Assembly (NCBI GenBank): GCA_021927905.1
Contig: BLLK01000052.1
Coordinates: forward strand, 188,501 to 252,500
Direction: 5' to 3'
Source of the DNA: Chaetoceros tenuissimus
Lineage: Eukaryota > Bacillariophyta > Thalassiosirophyceae > Chaetocerotales > Chaetocerotaceae
Length of the DNA: 64,000 nucleotides
Under the pieces are notes generated by a model. It saw only the letters and a list, made by a program, of their open reading frames with translations. It made no database searches and was not told the origin of the DNA. Shown one piece after another: positions 22,800 through 33,213 of this stretch; position 1 is the stretch's first letter, and every line of letters starts with the position of its first letter. Made by a program: the position numbers and the translations under genes.

Positions 22800-23982
22800 C
22801 ACTAGAAATAGTAGCTAGTCAATATTTCAAACTAGTTTCTCTCTCCTATTGGCCTGTGGTTCAATTTGTCAGAAACGTGTCGTATCAAAACTCAAATTCC
22901 TGCTTTGAATCAAGTAATGATAGAATGAACTCTCGAGAAAATATTTTATATGTCTTGTGTATTACTTGATATGGAATGTGATATTTCAGTCAACAGAGTC
23001 TCGCAGGGTTTCTGGCTCGAGATGACTCCGTGGTTTTTAACGTTCGGCTATACGGAGTTTTACAACTCGGGAATATTGGAAGGAATGACCACCTCTTTCC
23101 GAACATGAATGTCCTTGATTTGAAGATTGTGATATATAATTGTCGTATAATTGTTTAATTTGGTCATTTGACGGTTATGAGAATGAGAGAACTCCATGTA
23201 GATTGAATGATTTTAGAAAATGTAAGTTTTTACACGTAATGTATGACAATGTGTTTTGGAAGAAATATGGTTTTTGATTTGAAATATCAATTCTTAATCA
23301 TGATTCACATCATGACGAAATAAAACTGTGTATGAGTTCTTTACTGGATAGATGTTACATTGAACTAAGGATATGGCTGGGAAAGCAAAAAGCCGACTAT
23401 AGTTCACGGATTGGATACAGAACAGTGGGATTCAAAGTCTCATTTGTGACAAACGTAGTTGAAAAATTTAGATTGAAATTTGATTTGTTTTCGGTAAAGT
23501 AATTTTAGCATTCATTTCTCAAAGAAAAGAGTTTCTTTCAATGCATCAATTCTTATTTCAATAGATTTGATATATCTATGATTACTTCATGAGAGTTCGA
23601 ATGTTGAGACGGACATTGATTTGCTTTTCAAAAATGAAATTTCTTCATTTTCGTACGTCAGAATTTCAATACTTCATGAAGGATTGCTTATGCTTACGTA
23701 AGTGTATCTGTAAGGAAAAGTTGAAGCTTTTTGTTATATTTTGAACGAATGTAAGGAAACATTGAAGAGGAGGATTTGTATGTAGTAGGATAGACTGGTA
23801 AAGCATACCACAATAACAAAAATGAACAAGTTTGAAAAATAATCATATATACCTAAAGAATCAAGAATAAATACTGCATCCATGTAATTGTAGCTTTGAT
23901 ATGTTATCCTATAATGATCTCATTTATATCTCGTTCTACAAAATGTGTAATTTTGATAGTATTCAATCGTCTATCTTACTTT
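22800..23982. other. Intergenic, 1.2 kb, no gene seen
   Basis: A/T-rich sequence without a supported ORF on either strand. It contains the upstream region of the Doa10-type gene and the 3' flank of the MYND gene. No repeat longer than simple A/T runs was noticed. Confidence 0.4.
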
Positions 23983-25131
23983 TCACTTATTCATCTTCAT
24001 GCGTCTACTCGCCTCAAGCATTCTTTGAGCAAATGCAAACTTGACATCAAACTCTTTGTAATGTTCAATCAATCTAGCATGAGCGAACTCAAGAGGATTT
24101 TCACCCCTTTCCTCAATCACTTCTTGGAACTGGATGTCCATTTCCTGATTAGTATCTTGTACAAATCGCTTCATTGCTTTGGTATTCACGAAAAGCGTCA
24201 CCATTGCTGTTTTAGAATCAGGAATGTCATTGCTAGTTCTACGCATCATGACTCCAAACGGAACATTTTGAACAATCTTGTGAAAGTCGGAACTTTTTGC
24301 TAATGCATTCCAGTTACGATTGTTGGTAAGATGCATGAGAGGAACAGGAATCTGAGATGCACCATTCAAGCTGAGACGCTGACTCATGAGTATTTCACGC
24401 ATATATTTAACGGCGCGTAGTTCCTTCGGACAATCAACTCCAAGTACCTGTAACAATTTTGTACTTTCAAAAGGAAGTTGATTGATTGAGTTAGTATTAT
24501 ATTCTCCTCTCCAGTGATCAGGACGTGCGAACCAGATGCATCCTCCAGAATCTTTATCAAGAGGCTCTTGATTGGCAAACTGAGTACGAACCTGATTTGC
24601 AACAGCTGGCAACAACACTTGTTCCAAATGTTCAAATGGATAGGCAGTTACTACAAAGGTAGATCTAAGCGATTCAAACTTGGACTTGGAGAATATCTCA
24701 CGTGCAGATGTATTCACTTCAAAGAGACAATGGGTAGGCAAAGTAATACCAGTATCAATCAAGGTTCTCCCCAAACAAATCATATGTCCGACTCTCACGA
24801 GAGCTTCACCGAAGCCATCCAAATCGAGGACTTGATCAAAGTTACTCTTGAGTTCAGCACGAGTTTCCTTCTTTTTCTTTCCAGTTAGGTTCTTGATTTC
24901 CTTTTCAGACTTTTTCACATCTTTCTTTGTATCTTTGTAGAGTTTGCATTCTAACTTGTGCTTTGGCCAATCTTTTCTCTGGCATTCGCGATTGCAGTAG
25001 CCGACGATTTTGCAACGGCTACAAGTTGGTAACTTTTCTTCCGATGTCTTCTTGCAACAATGGCAGATTTTGATGTCAGTGCCTAGTGCAGCAATGTTCA
25101 TGGCATCTTTGTCGCGAAGTGGGGAATTCAT
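23983..25131 (-). CDS. MYND zinc-finger protein
   Basis: A single exon of 382 aa. The MYND finger sits near the N-terminus (about residues 22-62) with all eight ligands visible: CHCC, CSRCK, YCNRECQ and HKLEC. A Lys-rich linker (KKDVKKSEKEIKNLTGKKKKE) follows, then a mixed globular region of about 270 aa ending in a basic tail (RRMKMNK). No SET domain or other catalytic motif is recognised. The C-terminal part resembles a family of diatom MYND proteins seen in many copies. Cytosolic or nuclear; the partner is unknown. Confidence 0.88.
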   Translation of the reverse strand: MNSPLRDKDAMNIAALGTDIKICHCCKKTSEEKLPTCSRCKIVGYCNRECQRKDWPKHKLECKLYKDTKKDVKKSEKEIKNLTGKKKKETRAELKSNFDQVLDLDGFGEALVRVGHMICLGRTLIDTGITLPTHCLFEVNTSAREIFSKSKFESLRSTFVVTAYPFEHLEQVLLPAVANQVRTQFANQEPLDKDSGGCIWFARPDHWRGEYNTNSINQLPFESTKLLQVLGVDCPKELRAVKYMREILMSQRLSLNGASQIPVPLMHLTNNRNWNALAKSSDFHKIVQNVPFGVMMRRTSNDIPDSKTAMVTLFVNTKAMKRFVQDTNQEMDIQFQEVIEERGENPLEFAHARLIEHYKEFDVKFAFAQRMLEASRRMKMNK

Positions 25132-25395
25132 ATTGAATGAATTTTCTTCTTTCTTCTTGAGCTGGCTGCGATACTATTTTTTTTTCTTAGCACTGCTAGC
25201 AGCACGTAGCTAGTATTGTCGTTATTTTATGAGAAGAGGCAGCAAAAGCAGCTCAGCTGTTGCTGTGCTTATCGCCACTGGCCAGCTCAACTTCTGAGTT
25301 TCCAACGGCCATTTTTAAATCATGAATATAAGCTAAAATAACATCTGTAACCTTGATGTTAGTCTGTAGCCTAATGATGATACAGTGTAGCCTTG

Positions 25396-25434
25396 AGCGC
25401 CATTATTATGGCGCTGCAGCGCCATCATGGCGCT
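25396..25434. repeat. Double palindrome (two GGCGCT hairpins)
   Basis: Two hairpins sit back to back: agcgccat/atggcgct at 25396-25415 with a 4-nt loop, and agcgccat/atggcgct at 25418-25434 with a 1-nt loop. The middle 18 bases are also a perfect palindrome. It lies in the 680-bp gap between two divergent genes and is far more G/C-rich than its surroundings. The remaining gap (25132-25814) shows no gene. Confidence 0.75.
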
Positions 25435-25814
25435 GTTTGTGTTCAACGGCAGAAACGTTTCAAAGCGGTTATGATAAAGCCGTTTAACGTTTATTTTCAA
25501 TGTCATCTTTTATAAAAAGTTATTGGAATAGATGTAGGTATGTAAAGCAGCCAGCAAGGAAATAAATTCTTTCGAATCTACTTTTGAAATCCATTAATGA
25601 ATTGTTTATTCCAAACATCTTCTTTACCTTTGCAGCATCAGCTTTTTTCGACATGTTGATACATTTCGACGGATCCATCACTCGTTGAAACCATTAAAAC
25701 GAAAATGAAAGTTTTTGACAGAATATCTTGAAGTCGTTCAGCAAGACCTTTCAAATTCTTTCATAATTTTAGATTCTTCTCAATTTCGTAACATTGAAAG
25801 CATCACTAGCAACT

Positions 25815-26633
25815 ATGAGAACAAAAGTAGTAAATGGACTGTTGACCCTATTCTATGACGGATCTGATATCTTTGACAAGGAGCTTTCATGTTCAATTAA
25901 AAATGAAATCAAAGTAGGGATTCACAATTTAAATAATTTGACAGATGAAGAAATATTTGCCAAACTTTCTTGTAAATGCAAGATGTATTTACAAGAAAGA
26001 TGGTGCTGGGAGCAAGTAATTGTTGAACAAGGCGTAACGGTAATCCCAATGAATACTTTCTATGGATGCAGGTATATTAAAAGAGTTATCTTCGCTGATA
26101 CAGTAATACGTATTGAAGAGTCTGCGTTCGCTTTCTGTAAAAGTCTTGTTGATATCAAGTTACCACTCAATTTGGAGCATATCGGGGATAGTGCATTTCA
26201 CTCTTGTAATCTTACTAGTGTCTATATTCCACCAAGATGCAGAGAAATCAGAACAAGAGCATTTGTAGCAAACAAATACTTGACAATCTTGAATGTACCA
26301 GAAGAAACACAACTTGGACAGGATGTCATTAAATCTACAAAATTATATAGACTTGCACTGTGGGCAACTGAATCCAGTCGTAACGAAGTAATCAACACAT
26401 GGATCAAGAACATCAATGCTCATGACAACTATGCTCTACATAGAGCTTGCGCGTCGTTCCGGCCATTGAAAGAAGTGATCTTTGCCATCATAGATGATAA
26501 AGGTTTGAAGGCCTTCAAAGAAGAAAACGATATTGATATTACACCTTCAGACTACTTGAAACACAATTCATTTGCCGAAGTGACAGAGATGGAGATTGTC
26601 AGAGAGTACCTTTCAAAAAAGTTGAATTTCTAA
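25815..26633 (+). CDS. BspA-like leucine-rich-repeat protein, copy 1
   Basis: 272 aa from the ATG at 25815, chosen because the paralog at 31915 starts with the same MRT-xVxxGLLTLFYDGSD. The N-terminal domain has WEQVIVEQGVT; it is followed by about four LRR_5-type repeats (YIKRVIFADTVIRIEESAF, LVDIKLPLNLEHIGDSAF, LTSVYIPPRCREIRTRAF). The C-terminal domain begins NAHDNYALHRACASFRPL and ends YLSKKLNF. No signal peptide. It belongs to a large diatom family of unknown function. Its stop codon overlaps the stop of the convergent gene by 4 bases. Confidence 0.88.
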   Translation: MRTKVVNGLLTLFYDGSDIFDKELSCSIKNEIKVGIHNLNNLTDEEIFAKLSCKCKMYLQERWCWEQVIVEQGVTVIPMNTFYGCRYIKRVIFADTVIRIEESAFAFCKSLVDIKLPLNLEHIGDSAFHSCNLTSVYIPPRCREIRTRAFVANKYLTILNVPEETQLGQDVIKSTKLYRLALWATESSRNEVINTWIKNINAHDNYALHRACASFRPLKEVIFAIIDDKGLKAFKEENDIDITPSDYLKHNSFAEVTEMEIVREYLSKKLNF

Positions 26634-27826
26634 ATTAAAGAAGTTTCTATTGATACAATATTCATAGGACTATCCATTTCAATTTGTACTTTGCGGAGAT
26701 TATCCACGGTCAAAGCGTATTCATTTTCTGTATCAAAGACAAGCGTCGCAATATAGGTATCCTCTTCATCTTTTTCTTCGCATTCAATTTGCATTCTATC
26801 CATCAATTGCCCAATTACATTCCCGTCCAAGTATTCTTTCAATAATGAAACATGGTTGGCATATTGTCTATTCTCCTCTCGGTATTTCACTTGTGCATAG
26901 TATACATTCATGACTGCGAGTTTATATGGCCATAGCATATCTACTAAGCCTTTTGTACCTTGATCCAACATATATTTCGGAACTTGACCTATAAATTTCT
27001 CTTGCGCAATAGATTTCCCAAACTTGACATAGCCCCAAGCATCTGGCAAATGCATATTGACCTTTCCAACATGAGCTTTTTCTTTAGGATCCCAAATACG
27101 CTGCGGTTGCCAAGTCCAATTCAGATCGCCTTTCTTTTCACAGCGGCTAAAATTCATTCTCCACATATCCCCTTCTTTCGGAAAGGAACCAGTCCTATCT
27201 CTTTTATTCAAATGCACCAAAGTATCACTATGCGCCATGGCAATCTCCACACTCCAGATAGTCCGCTGTGGTCCATCTTGGTTCAACTTCCCTTGCAACA
27301 ACTTGACAGCCGTCTTTTGTTTCTTGACATCATAAAATTTATGGTCACCACGCTTAGCAATTCTTCCCGAATGTTCACTACCGCCATCATTATAAGGCCG
27401 ATCCAACATTAAATTCCATACAGTATTCAAAGCATTCATTTCCATTTCTTTATAATCGTGACAACTACCAAAAGGATCAATAAAGACTTCAAAATCTGAA
27501 TCTTGTTGATAAATTGGTTCATTTCTTTCTTGAAAAGTGGCTCGTACTTCAAAGTCTGATTCGAGAATGGCGGCAATGTAGAGGTATTCGTCATCCCATT
27601 GCATCTTCATTCTCGTTTGACAATTATCATTTGGCCGATCGGATGCTGGAATAGATTCATCTGGATGAGACGGTGAGTATCGTATGTCATCAAAAGGTGT
27701 CGACCAAGGAATATCTTTCCAAATATCTTTGGTTATATCTCCGTCTATATTCACTTTCAAATCTGTGTAGGGTGCAACGTAGACATTCGGATGAAGAGAA
27801 TAGTGAAAATGAAATGGTGACAACAT
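26630..27826 (-). CDS. CBM9/DOMON-like carbohydrate-binding protein
   Basis: 398 aa in one exon. Residues about 20-270 resemble family-9 carbohydrate-binding modules of the DOMON-like type: IDGDITKDIWKDIPWSTPFDDI, then RMKMQWDDEYLYIAAILE, then DSDFEVFIDPFG, then WSVEIAMAH and WRMNFSRCE..W.WQPQ. The tail (about 280-398) is helical and charged. No signal peptide or transmembrane segment is visible, so an intracellular location is likely. In bacteria this fold binds cellulose or xylan ends; the ligand here is unknown. It is arranged tail to tail with LRR copy 1. Confidence 0.82.
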   Translation of the reverse strand: MLSPFHFHYSLHPNVYVAPYTDLKVNIDGDITKDIWKDIPWSTPFDDIRYSPSHPDESIPASDRPNDNCQTRMKMQWDDEYLYIAAILESDFEVRATFQERNEPIYQQDSDFEVFIDPFGSCHDYKEMEMNALNTVWNLMLDRPYNDGGSEHSGRIAKRGDHKFYDVKKQKTAVKLLQGKLNQDGPQRTIWSVEIAMAHSDTLVHLNKRDRTGSFPKEGDMWRMNFSRCEKKGDLNWTWQPQRIWDPKEKAHVGKVNMHLPDAWGYVKFGKSIAQEKFIGQVPKYMLDQGTKGLVDMLWPYKLAVMNVYYAQVKYREENRQYANHVSLLKEYLDGNVIGQLMDRMQIECEEKDEEDTYIATLVFDTENEYALTVDNLRKVQIEMDSPMNIVSIETSLI

Positions 27827-27956
27827 ATTTTTCTTTCGTTATAAAAAAAGATATTGGATCAATAGATTGATTCTCACAAACATGTTCATTTGTGTTTGAT
27901 GTGATTGTTTGTTAGTTTGTTAGCTAGTAAGGTATTCTGCATACCGTTCATATGTA

Positions 27957-28421
27957 TATCAATTGGTGGAAGGAAAAAGGGGGGACACTTTTTCTGCTCA
28001 AATACGATTTTCCACAAAAAAATTTCGGGAAAACCGAAAACATAGCGCTATAAAAAATCAAATTCTCTATAGCGCTATGTTCTCGCTTTTTGGAATAGGT
28101 TTCTGCCGAAAATCGTATTTGAGGAGAAAAAAATTTGCTCTGATTTTGTGTCATCTCGACTTGGTCGTGCTTTTGGAGTTGACACTAAGATGATGACGTC
28201 TCACTTAACAATCTTGTTTAAAAGTGTCCAATTTGTTAAGCTAATTCTCCAGAGACACCTGACAATGAAATATGCTTAATTATGCCAGAAACTTCTTTTC
28301 TGTCTGTTTTTCACCTTATTTTATGGAATGAATGGATTCTCTGTCGTAAGAGCTTTCGAATGATGTGTCTGGTTTGGCTGTACCCCCTTCAGAAGGGGAA
28401 CCTCCCTTCCACCAATTGATA
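27957..28421. mobile_element. MITE, 465 bp, with TA target duplication
   Basis: Perfect 17-bp terminal inverted repeats tatcaattggtggaagg lie at 27957-27973 and, inverted, at 28405-28421. A TA dinucleotide flanks each end (27955-27956 and 28422-28423), as expected for Tc1/mariner-type insertion. It encodes no protein. Inside the left half is a strong foldback at 27990-28130. A non-autonomous element mobilised in trans is the simplest reading. Confidence 0.75.
27990..28130. repeat. Nested foldback inside the MITE
   Basis: Outer arms (27990-28012 and 28108-28130) match in inverted orientation over about 23 bases with one difference (core caaatacgattttc). Inner arms aacatagcgctata (28039-28052) and tatagcgctatgtt (28068-28081) are perfect. 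The segment could fold into one long interrupted hairpin. Confidence 0.8.
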
Positions 28422-28491
28422 TATGGACGTAGGTAGAGATAGTTATGTTTCTGTTCGCTGAATCCTCAATGTCAAAATTTAAATTAAGAAG

Positions 28492-28538
28492 CATCCTACT
28501 GCCATCCTACCATCCTACCATCCTACCATCATACCATG
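28492..28538. repeat. Octamer microsatellite (catcctac)n
   Basis: Four to five copies of catcctac, some imperfect, lie in a stretch without genes. The rest of 28424-29134 holds no supported coding sequence. Confidence 0.75.
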
Positions 28539-29134
28539 CACTGTAAAAGAAGAAGATAAATCAGAATGACATCTTGAAACTTTTATCCCAAGAGCTACTC
28601 AAAAATGGTTTCATTGGAAGCTCTGTCTTGAAGTCTATACCTCTCTGAAAGCAATAAATAGTTCGACTAGTTCTAGAAGGAAGCAATGTTGATACTTTCT
28701 TCCAAGATCTAATAAGCTTCTCAGTTTAAGAATCAATCTAACGATCATTTCTTTTCATTCATAGGTCATTCGATATTAATTTGGCTGCTCTGAATACCAG
28801 TTGGAATGCTCTGATTAAGCCTAGAGAAGCACTTTTAGATGATTTTAACTTTCAAAGAATATCAATCTATCTTTACATCTAAAATTACCTCATATCTTTG
28901 AAGATAAGTGGGAGGAGGTCAAATTAAAGCACAATTGTCTCATCAAGATCTTGTTGATGGGCTTCTCGTTAATCAAGGCTTCTTGCTGAAGGGGTTCTGG
29001 TTGCATGAGTTGCATATCCAGAAGTCTTCATTTATCTTTATGTTTCTTCCATAAACTCTCCAAAACGAAAATCACGTGTTTCAGGACGAAGGACAAAACA
29101 TTACTGAAATACAAGCAAATACACAAATACAATC

Positions 29135-30595
29135 ATGAAGCTAAATTTTATCCTCACGTCATCTCTATTCTTTGGATCAAAGGTTCAGTTTGGATCAAGT
29201 AAGTAGATCTTTTACATTATATACTTTTGCAAAAAAGATGTGTTCTCATGATTCCCATTGATTGAAAAGGTCAACTAGGAAATGGAGCTACTTGTACCGC
29301 TAATATTGAATGTGTAAGCAACCTCTGGTAAGTAAAGAGAAATGAAAGTTAGAGAACTGGAATATTTTATTCACCTACCCTGACCATGATGATGAATTCT
29401 TTATGAATCTTGCTTAAAGCATTTCGAGTGTCATCCCCAATGTATGTTCGAATGGACAGGAAGGCAGTGCATGTGATTTCTCATCGCAATGTGCCATAGA
29501 ACCTAGTGGAGGCTACTGTGTACAAAATCAATGTACTGCAAATCCTCCAGTTGTAGAATCTGATCTTTGTGCAGGCGTTGACTGCGGTCCGGGAGCAGGA
29601 AATAAGTGCATTATTGTATCAGCGTACGCAGCAGCATGTCAATGTGAAAATACATTTGTACAATCCATTGATTCCAAGGGCCGTCCAACTTGTGCTTGCC
29701 AAGATGACTGGAATTTCGATGCTTCTGTGAATCGCTGTTTTGCACCTCCAACATTTGCACCCTCAAAGACACCGACAGTAACGGTAAGTTGGATGCTCTT
29801 TGTTTTTCAAAGCTTTGAAATAAATAGATCCTGACCATTTATGTCTTTATTTTCAATTCTTTTTCTTTCTATAGCCATCAAAATCACCAACGAGTTTCCC
29901 AAGTGCTCAGCCCTCGTCGGCTCCAGTGGAAGCAACTGCTACATGTACCGAGCGATGACGAAAATGGAGGGTTTCAGCTCCTCTATAATGCTTCAAAAAC
30001 AGTAGGTTGTGACTGGTTGACTAAAAACAATGTACAGGAGCGAAAAGATAGATACTGTCATCTTAATAGGGCCAAATTGCCTTGTCCTTCTACTTGCAAC
30101 TTTTGCCAATGCGAAGATGATGAAAGTTTTAATTGCGACTTTATTATCACAGATCAAGACCGGGACACATACTGCAGTACTGAAAACTTTCCTGAAGTAG
30201 TAAATGCGTGCACCAAGTCTTGTAATCTTTGCCCAACTGTAGCCCCGTCAGCAAGTGTAAGTAGTGTAATTACAAGGAAGTGGCTGATTCTAAATCTTCG
30301 ACTTTCTTTGACTTTGGTACCTTCTACTTTATTATCTGACAAATTGAATTTCTTTCTTTTCTAGCCGACAAAGACCCCTACCAATCCAACATCAATTCCA
30401 ACTCTATGTGAAGACACTCTTGGTTTTACTTGGGAACGTCCAACCATATCCGGTTCTAGCATTGAAAGTTGTGAATATCTATGCAGGCACTCGGATCAAG
30501 CAAGAGTCGACAATCGCCAGAGCAAATGGTGTAATGATGACAATATTAAAGCAAACTGCTGTTTTTCTTGTAATGCTGGACCTTTTTGCGAGTAA
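29135..30595 (+). CDS. Secreted EGF-like / CDW cysteine-rich protein, five exons
   Basis: Proposed exons: 29135-29198, 29279-29327 (or from 29270), 29420-29783, 29875-30256 and 30365-30595. The first exon is a signal peptide (MKLNFILTSSLFFGSKVQFG). The middle has EGF-like cysteine-rich stretches (NGATCTANIECV, CDFSSQCAIEPSGGYCV, CAGVDCGPGAGNKC, CACQDDWNFD). Then come a Ser/Pro/Thr linker, two CDW modules (GCDWLTKN..CPSTCNFC and DDESFNCDFI..CTKSCNLC) and a last cysteine-rich block ending CCFSCNAGPFCE. Introns have GTAAGT donors and keep frame. In exon 4, near 29945-29957, the EGF frame and the CDW frame differ by one base, so this allele may be broken or the assembly has an error. It is related to the proteins at 3743 and 33214. 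Confidence 0.68.
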
Positions 30596-30893
30596 AAGGT
30601 TGCAGGCGAATCTTGCAGGCGAAAGAACAAGAAGAATGATCATTAGAAGTGTAGTAATCATGATCCTGTAGCTTATGCATTTAGTACCGACTGCGTAGAT
30701 AATACTTTGGTAGAAGCAATGAGCTTTTTGTAGAAAAACGAATTTCTTTATAAATATATGTAATCAAAAGTCCGGCTCAAAGTATACTCTTGGAGTAGCT
30801 CTTGTTTGTTTCTTGAATCAAAAGCTAACATTATATGATCTCTTCTTTATGTATCAATTGTGAGAACACTTTTGAGCACTTTGCAATAAAACA

Positions 30894-31670
30894 ATGAGGG
30901 TTGCTCCTAGAAGTCTACAATGATGAACTAGATCAAGAATGGATGACAGAATATGAAAATCATAATAAAGAGAATGATGAGAATTGGGAATCATGGAATT
31001 TCTCTGACCAATGTAAAACGTATTGGAGAAAGCGGCAGTCGTGGCAGCAAATAATTGTTGTGGATGGCGTGACTGGTATTCGATACGATACGTTTTACAG
31101 ATGCAAGAACATCAAGAGAGTGATATTTGCAAACAGTGTGGTCCAAATTGAAGCTCGTGCTTTTCTTTTGTGCTCTAGTCTAATATTCATTCAACTACCG
31201 ATAGCTCTGAATTTCATTGGTCATAAAGCTTTAATGAAATGCAATCTTTCATCGTCTTTATTCCACCGAGTTGCGAGGACATTCATTTTCATGCATTCGC
31301 TGGTAACAAAGACTTGTCCCTCTTTCATGTTCCAGAAATAACAAATCTTCAATATCTTGTCCTCTATGGTGCCAGACTAATTGAATTTTGCGAATTTGAG
31401 GATCGTATATTTTCTAGTGAAGAAGAAAACACATTTGTCAAGGAACAAATCAATGCTGGTGACAAATATAGACTTCATGGAGCTTGTGCATCGTTTCAAC
31501 CACTCAAAGATGACATCTACGATATTATTGAAGAAGAAGGCTTACGAGCATTTAGCGGAAAGAATGAGATTGGGATCACGCCATCTAGATATCTAAATGA
31601 GAATCCGTATGCTGATGCCACGGAGTTAGAGATTATAAGAGAGTGCATATCGAAGAAATTGAATTTTTAA
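30894..31670 (+). pseudogene. Decayed LRR paralog, copy 2
   Basis: The translation matches the LRR family throughout: WRKRQSWQQIIVVDGVT, NIKRVIFANSVVQIEARAF, FIPPSCEDIHFHAF, YRLHGACASFQPL and ECISKKLNF at the end. The ATG at 30894 is in a different frame from the body, and the N-terminal GLLTLFYDG block is shortened. A second frame change occurs near 31250, between KCNLSS and VFIPPSC. At least two breaks make it a probable pseudogene. It lies 320 bp before the intact copy at 31915. Confidence 0.75.
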
Positions 31671-31914
31671 CCTATCATATTGCAGAATATCATGTTTGAT
31701 ACAGTATGCTATCACGCTTTGCTCCGACGCTTTCATATTGCATATTTTCTCAAATTGATTGAAATGGACTACAACATGACAAATATGCATCTGGACTGAT
31801 ATGAGACTTGATGATAAATATCGACTGAGTATTCTTATGATAGCAACAAGAATATATCCATTCTTCTCATAATATTTATACCAAAGCTTTAAATATAACT
31901 AGCGAGTAGCTATT

Positions 31915-32778
31915 ATGAGAACTGATATAGTTGACGGACTCTTGACCCTTTTCTATGACGGATCGGACAAGCTATTCAAATCAAAGTTCCATGTGGAGGA
32001 AGCGTTGCTTATAGTCGATCCAAGAACTACAAATATGACCGCCGAAGAAATGTTTGACGAGCTTTCTGATGAATGTCAACAGTACTTTAGAGAAAGACAT
32101 TCATGGGAACAGGTAATCATTGAAGAAGGTGTTACAAACATTCCGGGCAGGGTCTTCTTGGAATGTCGCAATATCAAAAGAGTTATCATGGCGGATACTG
32201 TTATTAGCATTGGATCATGTGCATTCAAACTTTGCCGTAAACTTGTCTTCTTCAAGCCATCAATCAATCTTAAATACATCGGAAGAAGAGCATTCTTGAA
32301 TTGCAATCTTTCCAGCGTTTTCATACCACCAAGTTGCCAAGAAGTTGGACCTGAAGCATTTGCTTACAACAGAGACTTGACAATTTTCAGCGTTTCAGAG
32401 CATACTGAGCTTCATTGGAACTTTCTTCACAGTACAAACCTAATGAAGAAATCGCGATTTGGAGCAATCACAACCGGCGAATATAATTTGCCCTACAATT
32501 ATGATGATGCTCTACATGCAAATTTACATGGGGAAATACAAGAATGGATCAGGAACTGCAATGACGATGAACACTATAGTCTACATAGAGCTTGCTCTGC
32601 TGTGTACCCGCTCAAGGAAGACATCTATAGAATTATTGACGAAAAAGGCTTGAAAGCTTTCAAGACAAAGAACGCACTTGGTATCACGCCATCGCAATAC
32701 TTGAGGGAGAATCCCTTTACTGATTTTTCAGAGATTGATATTTTAAGGCTATATTTTTCGAAAAAGTTGCATTTCTAA
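31915..32778 (+). CDS. BspA-like leucine-rich-repeat protein, copy 3
   Basis: 287 aa, intact. It starts MRTDIVDGLLTLFYDGSD, has the SWEQVIIEEGVT block, about four LRR_5-type repeats (IKRVIMADTVISIGSCAF, LVFFKPSINLKYIGRRAF, LSSVFIPPSCQEVGPEAF) and the conserved tail DDEHYSLHRACSAVYPL...YFSKKLHF. An insertion of about 20 residues before the tail (TTGEYNLPYNYDDALHAN) is absent from copy 1. No signal peptide. The function of the family is unknown. Confidence 0.88.
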   Translation: MRTDIVDGLLTLFYDGSDKLFKSKFHVEEALLIVDPRTTNMTAEEMFDELSDECQQYFRERHSWEQVIIEEGVTNIPGRVFLECRNIKRVIMADTVISIGSCAFKLCRKLVFFKPSINLKYIGRRAFLNCNLSSVFIPPSCQEVGPEAFAYNRDLTIFSVSEHTELHWNFLHSTNLMKKSRFGAITTGEYNLPYNYDDALHANLHGEIQEWIRNCNDDEHYSLHRACSAVYPLKEDIYRIIDEKGLKAFKTKNALGITPSQYLRENPFTDFSEIDILRLYFSKKLHF

Positions 32779-32887
32779 AGTCACTATTGATCAAAAATTC
32801 AATTACACAACCGAAAGAAAGTTAAATAGGTCTTTAAGACTTCGAATACAAATGAATTTAATTAAATAATAACCAGAAGACTAGGAT

Positions 32888-33153
32888 CTATTTCATGTAT
32901 ATATTGTAAACGGTCTTACCGATCATTTGAAGAACATACTTTTCGATTATCTTGCTTTCATTTATCTGACTATAAGGGTTTGCCTCTAGGTATTGGTTTG
33001 AAGTCACACCAATGCTATTGCCCTTCTCCATGCTTGCAAGTCCATGTCTTTTAATGTGTTTATAGAGAAAATCTTCATCTAGGTTGAAAGACGAGCAAAT
33101 CCTATGAAGAGTAAATTCGTCGTCGAGATTGATAGATTTAAACCATACTTTTA
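32888..33153 (-). pseudogene. LRR-family C-terminal relic, opposite strand
   Basis: The minus strand reads an uninterrupted C-terminal tail of the LRR family, about 88 codons to a TAG at 32888. Recognisable words are WFKSINLDDEFTLHRICSSF, KRHGLASMEKGNSIGVT, NQYLEANPYSQINESK and YVLQMIG. No repeats or start precede it. It is a truncated copy, of a different subfamily (ending in LQMIG rather than SKKLNF) from its neighbours. It lies between LRR copy 3 and the sulfatase. Confidence 0.75.
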
Positions 33154-33213
33154 TGGAAAATTATTGATCTAGATATAGTTATCATTACAAATATTGTGAG
33201 TCGCATCAATGCT

